DNA of 14,342 bases, from positions 1 to 14,342 of the forward strand of contig JAEXLD010000127.1 of assembly GCA_023445445.1 (NCBI GenBank), in the 5' to 3' direction. This DNA comes from Bacillota bacterium (GTDB taxonomy: Bacteria; Bacillota; Clostridia; Clostridiales; Clostridiaceae). A program made the position numbers and the translations under genes. Shown one piece after another: positions 13,544 through 14,342 of this stretch; within the stretch, counting starts at the first letter, position 1, and the number at the start of each line of letters is the position of its first letter. The notes beneath the pieces are model-generated. The model was not told the origin of the DNA, ran no database searches, and worked only from the letters and a program-made list of their open reading frames with translations.

Positions 13544-14342
13544 TTAATTTTTTCCTTGTATATATGCATGTTTAAATTCATAAACTGAACCAAATGAAGT
13601 GAATTGAATATCTTTAACATAATTTTGATAGAATGAATATTTATCTGTATAATAAACTGGTGAAATAACAGCATCTTCATTAACTAATTTATTTTCTAAT
13701 TTTTTATAGATTTCTGTTATTTTATCTTCATCTGTTTCTTTATATACAGATGCTAATAAGTCATCATACTCAGAACTTGCATAACCTGTATGGTTATTTC
13801 CGCCATTTGATATCCATATATCTAAGAAAGTCATTGGATTGTTATAATCTGCTGACCAACCTGATAATGTGAAATCATATTCTAACTTGTCCATTGTATC
13901 TAAATAAACTCCCCAGTCTCCTTGAGTTTCAACATTTATCTTTATTCCTAAATTTCCATTAATTTGTTGTGCCATCCATTCTGCTCTTTGTTTTTGTAAT
14001 TCTGATGCACCTTGACTTAAATAAGTTAATTCATATTTACTTAAATCATCTGCTTGAAGTCCTAATTCCTTTAAACCTTCTTTAAATAACTCTTGTAATT
14101 TTTCTTTTTTATTCACATAAGTTTTAGCATCACTTGTTAATGGTCCTTCAACTTTATCTCTATACTTTTCATCTCCAACATTTATAGCTGTTGGGATTAT
14201 TCCATAAGCAGATTGATATCTACCTACTAAATCCTTAGTATAAACATCTCTATCTATTGATAATCCAATAGCTTTTCTTATTTTAGCATTCTTTAATATA
14301 CCATTAGCTGATTCACTCTTTTGATTGAAATATAAATAGAAT
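13544..14342 (-). CDS. oppA: Oligopeptide-binding protein OppA, C-terminal part (partial at right edge)
   Basis: The frame is open from the right edge to TAA at 13544, so about 265 C-terminal residues of an expected 530-600 are present; a GTG inside it at 14116 is not the start. It belongs to the family 5 extracellular solute-binding proteins. Visible family features include KNAKIRKAIGLSIDRD, GWSADYNNPMTFLDIW, NHTGYASSEYDDLL and the AVISPVYYTDKY stretch near the end. The N-terminal signal peptide and lipobox expected of a Gram-positive surface lipoprotein lie outside the window. OppA captures peptides outside the membrane and hands them to OppB and OppC. It is the first visible gene of the operon oppA-B-C-D-F, whose promoter is also outside the window. 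Confidence 0.94.
   Translation of the reverse strand, partial: FYLYFNQKSESANGILKNAKIRKAIGLSIDRDVYTKDLVGRYQSAYGIIPTAINVGDEKYRDKVEGPLTSDAKTYVNKKEKLQELFKEGLKELGLQADDLSKYELTYLSQGASELQKQRAEWMAQQINGNLGIKINVETQGDWGVYLDTMDKLEYDFTLSGWSADYNNPMTFLDIWISNGGNNHTGYASSEYDDLLASVYKETDEDKITEIYKKLENKLVNEDAVISPVYYTDKYSFYQNYVKDIQFTSFGSVYEFKHAYIQGKN

Noticed and set aside
14114..14116. GTG as a possible start of a 190-residue protein
   Set aside because: The same frame stays open upstream to the window edge and encodes conserved solute-binding protein sequence, so this is an internal codon of oppA.

Overview
The window reads as chromosomal DNA of a low-GC Gram-positive anaerobe, most likely Clostridium sensu stricto. 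The reasons are the very AT-rich sequence, strong purine-rich ribosome binding sites (GGAGG, GAGGTGA and a GGGGG variant), frequent GTG and TTG starts, and a DNA polymerase I whose proofreading residues are lost. The species is not determined. All genes except pepS lie on the minus strand. I see no tRNA, rRNA, CRISPR array, insertion sequence or phage gene. No gap between genes exceeds about 200 bases.

Layout, left to right: (1) 1-1923, the N-terminal three quarters of polA, cut by the left edge. (2) 2024-4342, glsA (glutaminase, minus) and pepS (M29 aminopeptidase, plus), transcribed divergently from a shared AT-rich region; pepS ends at a clear hairpin terminator. (3) 4543-6518, a DUF3284/SRPBCC-like protein, a 53-residue basic protein, and icd (NADP-isocitrate dehydrogenase) with a good promoter. 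A 16-bp hairpin between icd and the small gene buries the small gene's Shine-Dalgarno. (4) 6715-8709, a LysR regulator followed by a YeiH-family transporter, an arrangement linked elsewhere to sulfur or sulfite metabolism. (5) 8767-9048, a small membrane protein with its own near-consensus promoter. (6) 9181-14342, an oligopeptide ABC importer operon in the order oppA (partial)-oppB-oppC-oppD-oppF, then a small three-helix membrane protein that looks like its last gene.

The genes fit a peptide- and amino-acid-using fermenter: Opp imports peptides, PepS trims them, glutaminase makes glutamate from glutamine, and isocitrate dehydrogenase supplies 2-oxoglutarate. That link is inference; nothing in the window shows co-regulation.

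I do not see a convincing undescribed multi-gene system. The observations most worth a second look are the hairpin over the start of the 53-residue protein, the uncharacterised membrane protein at the end of the opp operon, and the intercistronic oppA-oppB hairpin.
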